Program-made: the position numbers and the translations under genes
From: Tessaracoccus sp. MC1679
GTDB lineage: Bacteria > Actinomycetota > Actinomycetes > Propionibacteriales > Propionibacteriaceae
DNA length: 64,000 bases
Reading direction: 5' to 3'
Assembly: GCF_014164775.1 (NCBI RefSeq)
Contig: NZ_JACJGB010000001.1
Coordinates: 598,021 to 662,020, forward strand
The notes under the pieces: model-generated
Database searches by the model: none
Told to the model about the DNA's origin: nothing
What the model saw: only the letters and a program-made list of their open reading frames with translations
Part shown: positions 61,145-64,000 of the stretch, piece after piece
How positions within the stretch are numbered: the stretch's first letter is position 1
Layout: every line of letters begins with the position of its first letter

Positions 61145-62755
61145 TCAGCGGTTGGGGCGACCGCCTCCTCCACCCATCCCGCTTCCGGTCGAGGTGCCGG
61201 CGGTCACGACCACCGACTGCCCATCCACCGCGACGGTGTACTCCTGGCCGCTGCTGATGCCCTCACCGGAGTAGACGACGTTGGAGAAGTCCTTCTCAGC
61301 GGTGAACTCACCAACCATCTCGGAGCCCGAGAGGATCTGGACGGTGGAGCCCGCGGAGCCGGAAACCGTCGCCTGCACCCACCCCTGCGCCGACTCCGCG
61401 TCCGGGGTCTCGGCCATCCCGGAGGAGCCGACCGCCAGCAGCGTGCCGCCGCTGATCGTGAACGTGCCGTTGACGTCCAGCGCGCCGTTGCCGTCGTTCA
61501 GCGGCCCGTGCACGATGACCGTACCGCCGGTGATCTCGGCGTCTCCGTTGGAGTCGAACCCGTCCCCACCTGCGTCGATGGTGAGCGTTCCGCCGCTGAC
61601 CAGCGCCGACCCGTCGATGACCCCCATCCCTCCCCCGCCTGGGCCGCCGCCCATCTGCCGGTCCGTGGAGGCGGTGTCGGTGGACGTGGTGGTGTCGGCG
61701 GCGGAGACGTTGAGGCCGTCATCCTCCGCGGTCACGTCGATGGTGCCGCCGGTGATCGCGATGTACTGCGCCTCGAGGCCCTCGTAGGACCTGGCCAACG
61801 TGACCTCGCCGTCGCCGATGACGAGGCTGAGCTCGGCGTGGATGCCGTCGTCGCCCGCCTCCACCGTGACGGTGCCCCCGGAGATGATCACGTCCGTGGC
61901 GGCGTCGAAGCCGTCGGACCCGGAGGTGAGCGCCAGGGTGCCGCCCGAGATGTCGATGAAGCCGGATTCTACCTCGGTGTCATTGGTGGACTTCAGCGCG
62001 TCACCACCCGCCTCGACCGTGACGGCGCCGCCCGTGATGGCGAGGTGGTCCTTGCCGCGGATGCCGTCGTCGGCCGCGGTGACCTGGATGCTGCCGCCGA
62101 CGATGGCCAGGCCGTCGGCAGTGGCGATCCCGTCGAGGCTCCGCCCGGTGACCGTGAGGGAGCCGTCGCCGCCGATGGTCAGGTCCGCCTTGGAATAGAG
62201 GGCCGCGGTGGGCGCCTCGTCGGAGGTGCCGGCGTAGCTGGCCGCGTCGGTGAGCGTGCTGCTCGTGCCGTCGGCGAGCACCACCACCGCCTCGCCGGCA
62301 TCGGCGATGGTGATCGCCCGCCCCGTGTCCGAGGTGATCTCGGCGTCGGAGAGGACGAGCTTCACCTCGTCGTCGGAGGCCGAGTTGACCACCATCTGGC
62401 CGTCGAGCGAGCCGGTGAGCACGTAGGTGCCGCCGGCGGTGATGGTGACGGTGTTGCCGTCGATGGTGACGCCCTCGCCGTCGACGGTCGCGGTGCTGCC
62501 GCTCAGCGTGATGGTGGTGGCCGACGATGCGTCCCACGTCACGTCGGCGGCGTCCGGCGTGGCGTTGGCGGCCCGGGTGGCGTCCACAGTGAGGGCCGCG
62601 CCGTCGACGGTGGTCGCGGTGGTGGTCGTGGTGGTGGCGGAGGTCGTCCCGGCGGCGGCCGTGCTCCCGACGCCGGTGGCGCCGCAGCCCACGAGCAGGG
62701 CGCCGACGGCGAGGGAGGACAGGGAGGCGAGGAGTCGCTTGGGGGTCATGGTCAT
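61145..62755 (-). CDS. DUF4353 carbohydrate-binding-domain lipoprotein
   Basis: 536 residues. Lipoprotein signal with lipobox LLVGC near residue 24, a Thr/Ala linker, then a right-handed beta-helix-like repeat region with many units of the type ISGGT(L/V)xxxxGDDG(I/F)xA (about 190-430). The C-terminal part has FTISGGTLLAVGSSG and SGQEYTVAVDG. Very acidic Asp/Gly turns suggest calcium binding. These proteins usually occur with a VTC polyphosphate polymerase gene and CotH; here the VTC gene is truncated. Exported; probably binds polysaccharide. It ends with GMGGGGGRPNR. Confidence 0.85.
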   Translation of the reverse strand: MTMTPKRLLASLSSLAVGALLVGCGATGVGSTAAAGTTSATTTTTTATTVDGAALTVDATRAANATPDAADVTWDASSATTITLSGSTATVDGEGVTIDGNTVTITAGGTYVLTGSLDGQMVVNSASDDEVKLVLSDAEITSDTGRAITIADAGEAVVVLADGTSSTLTDAASYAGTSDEAPTAALYSKADLTIGGDGSLTVTGRSLDGIATADGLAIVGGSIQVTAADDGIRGKDHLAITGGAVTVEAGGDALKSTNDTEVESGFIDISGGTLALTSGSDGFDAATDVIISGGTVTVEAGDDGIHAELSLVIGDGEVTLARSYEGLEAQYIAITGGTIDVTAEDDGLNVSAADTTTSTDTASTDRQMGGGPGGGGMGVIDGSALVSGGTLTIDAGGDGFDSNGDAEITGGTVIVHGPLNDGNGALDVNGTFTISGGTLLAVGSSGMAETPDAESAQGWVQATVSGSAGSTVQILSGSEMVGEFTAEKDFSNVVYSGEGISSGQEYTVAVDGQSVVVTAGTSTGSGMGGGGGRPNR

Positions 62756-62826
62756 ATCTCCTGTGGTGCTTGGTGGGTGTCGGGTTGGGTCGGGTGACGG
62801 GGGGGTGTGACTGGTTGTCAGGTTGC

Positions 62827-62967
62827 GTTTCTTAGGCTTCGAAGCTCGTCGCTGCGCTCCTCACACCTCAGCCAGCAGAAGGGTGAGCGACCACTTCCCG
62901 GGTCACTCGGCGGCGGCCCCACTCCGCTGGCTGAGGTGCCGCGCAGCGGCCTCGAAGCCTACGAAAC
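62827..62967. repeat. Inverted pair of dispersed CTTCGA...CCTCAGCCAGC repeats
   Basis: 62827-62876 and the oppositely oriented 62926-62967 form a long imperfect hairpin. The second copy matches 10070-10110 with one mismatch. Located between the truncated VTC gene and the DUF4353 gene. Confidence 0.75.
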
Positions 62968-62991
62968 GTAGGCTGACAAGGTCACGTGTAT

Positions 62992-63036
62992 TGGGCTTCG
63001 AGGGTCGTCGCTGCGCTCCTCACACCTCAGCCGGCG
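62992..63036. repeat. Third copy of the dispersed repeat
   Basis: GGGCTTCGAGGGTCGTCGCT then GCGCTCCTCACACCTCAGCC, nearly identical to 62835-62874 in the same orientation. Confidence 0.7.
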
Positions 63037-63047
63037 GTGGAGGGTGG

Positions 63048-63340
63048 TCAGGCGGCGGCGAGTTCGGTGTGGGTCATGAGGCGGTGCCAACGGTTGTGGG
63101 GCAACTCGGGGCGGAGCGTCGCCAACCCCGTGGCGTACTTCGACATGGACACGGGCCGGTGCCCGCGACCCCACAGCACCCGGTCCGCCACCGACGCCCC
63201 GGCACTGGACTTCGTCTCGACGATCACCAGGCCGTCGGCCGATCGCTCGTGGCCGGTCTGTCGGTCGGACCACGTCAGGTGCGTGTCGAGCGTGGCGCGG
63301 GCGGCGCCGTCGGGCATGAGGAACGTGGACCGGGTGTAGG
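63048..63340 (-). pseudogene. VTC-domain polyphosphate polymerase, C-terminal remnant cut by IS
   Basis: About 95 residues match the end of VTC-domain proteins: YTRSTFLMPDGAARATLDTH, VIVETKSSAGASVADRVLW and ISKY-like MSKYATGLATLRPELP. The family is about 250 residues; the N-terminal two thirds, with most of the tunnel-lining basic residues, is absent because the left end of an IS4-type element begins at about 63341. It lies upstream of the DUF4353 gene on the same strand, so the operon has also lost its original promoter. Confidence 0.8.
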
Positions 63341-64000
63341 TGCAATACCGTTCAGTTAAGCTCCTGTCGGTGTAGTGTGGTGGTATGCCGCGTGCGGGAT
63401 GGAAGAAGCCGGAGACCGAGCGTCGTTTGTCCGATCTTGTGTCGGTGGGGGTGTTGACCCGGGTGTTCCCGCCGGGTCTGGTTGATGAGGTGATCGCCGA
63501 GGTCGGCCGGACCGAGCAGCGGCATCGATCGTTGCCGGCGCGGGTGATGGCCTACTTCTCGATTGGGATGGCGTTGTACTCCGAGGGCTCCTATGAGGAC
63601 GTGCTCGGTCAGTTGACCGACGGGTTGTCGTGGGCTTCGGGGTGGAGGGAGTCCTACGCTCTCCCGAGTAAGTCAGCGATTTTCCAGGCCCGTGCCCGGC
63701 TGGGTGCTGAGCCGTTGAAGGCGCTGTTTGAGCGGGTCGCGAGGCCGATCGGAACGGACCAGACGCCGGGGGTGTGGCTGGCTGGGCGGCGGCTGGTCGC
63801 GATCGACGGGATGTGTCTTGATGTCGCTGACACGACAGCCAACGCCGAGCACTTCGGGCGTCCGGGGGTCAACAAGGGCGAGCGGGCTGCCTTTCCCATG
63901 GCTCGGGTGGTGGCGCTGGCCGAGTGCGGGACGCATGCGGTCTTCGCAGCCGAGATCGGCCCCTACTCGCAGTCGGAGGCCACCTTGGCCGAGCCGCTGC
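63341..64000 (+). mobile_element. IS4-family insertion sequence, left part
   Basis: Begins near TGCAATACCGTTCAGTTAAG (63341-63360), the type of terminal sequence common in IS4-group elements, immediately where VTC homology ends. It continues beyond the right edge. The direct target repeat cannot be checked because the right end is missing. Confidence 0.75.
63385..64000 (+). CDS. IS4-family transposase, N-terminal part
   Basis: Open from the ATG at 63385 to the edge (205 residues). Starts MPRAGWKKPETERRLSDLVS. It has the IS4 N-terminal domain (VFPPGLVDEVIAEVGRTEQR HRSLPARVMAYF), SGWRESYALPSKSAIFQAR, and the first catalytic aspartate region RRLVAIDGMCLDVADT. The rest of the DDE domain is off the window. 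Intact as far as seen. Confidence 0.9.
   Translation, partial: MPRAGWKKPETERRLSDLVSVGVLTRVFPPGLVDEVIAEVGRTEQRHRSLPARVMAYFSIGMALYSEGSYEDVLGQLTDGLSWASGWRESYALPSKSAIFQARARLGAEPLKALFERVARPIGTDQTPGVWLAGRRLVAIDGMCLDVADTTANAEHFGRPGVNKGERAAFPMARVVALAECGTHAVFAAEIGPYSQSEATLAEPL

Noticed and set aside
63048..63317. A functional 89-residue gene on the minus strand
   Set aside because: Its homology continues upstream of its ATG to the IS end, showing it is the tail of a longer VTC gene and not a gene of its own.

Overview
The window is high-GC DNA with actinobacterial gene content: CCA-adding enzyme/DUF6049/MurJ-pseudokinase order, ponA next to a GT87-like membrane protein, a DLW-39-type micropeptide, a mycothiol-type DsbA protein and the PPDK/PSRP pair. 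The FemAB ligase, PPDK, H+-pyrophosphatase, PTS and glycerol genes suggest a propionibacterium-like organism (Propionibacteriaceae, perhaps near Tessaracoccus). That placement is inference from gene content only. Several neighbourhoods (pcnA-like/DUF6049/MurJ; ponA/GT87) lie near the replication origin in other actinobacteria, so the window may be origin-proximal.

Layout. 1-7.2 kb: pyruvate phosphate dikinase (cut by the left edge), its regulatory kinase/phosphotransferase, and a two-gene PTS operon made of an EIIA-HPr-EI triple fusion and an EIIBC with a second, cysteine-less B domain. 7.3-10 kb: membrane H+-pyrophosphatase. 10-10.8 kb: intergenic repeats, a 72-bp palindrome, and remnants of fumC and a VOC gene joined head to head. 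10.8-18.9 kb: FKBP isomerase, DUF4282 protein, FemAB/alanine-racemase-like pair, GT87-like protein, class A PBP, and two coupled small membrane proteins. 18.9-19.6 kb: dense repeats. 19.6-27.7 kb: MscS channel, CCA enzyme, DUF6049, MurJ-pseudokinase. 27.6-33 kb: LigD-like polymerase-ligase, a repeat array, and the glpF-glpK operon. 33-39.5 kb: YhgE/Pip protein, MMPL transporter fused to a degenerate ABC ATPase, divergent TetR regulator, MBL hydrolase. 39.5-45.3 kb: galE, DLW-39 peptide, a four-domain persulfide/CoA-disulfide reductase, and a two-component system. 45.3-50 kb: MFS transporter, TerC protein, penicillin-binding lipoprotein. 50-51.1 kb: paired SMR exporters behind a recognisable guanidine-III riboswitch, then another repeat array. 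51-61 kb: LLM flavoprotein, DUF885 peptidase, lipoprotein peptidase, flavodoxin, DsbA-like protein, cytidylate-kinase-like protein, DAACS symporter, sirtuin/ketosamine-kinase pair, DUF808 protein. 61-64 kb: DUF4353 lipoprotein, then a VTC polyphosphate-polymerase gene truncated by an IS4-family element that runs off the right edge.

Themes. Cell-envelope synthesis is strongly represented (MurJ, two PBPs, FemAB, Alr-like, peptidase). PEP/pyruvate metabolism is clustered: PPDK makes PEP and the PTS consumes it. Non-coding DNA is unusual: at least five repeat families occupy the intergenic gaps, including palindromes with a constant 10-nt spacer. One repeat-like segment has apparently entered the ligase reading frame.
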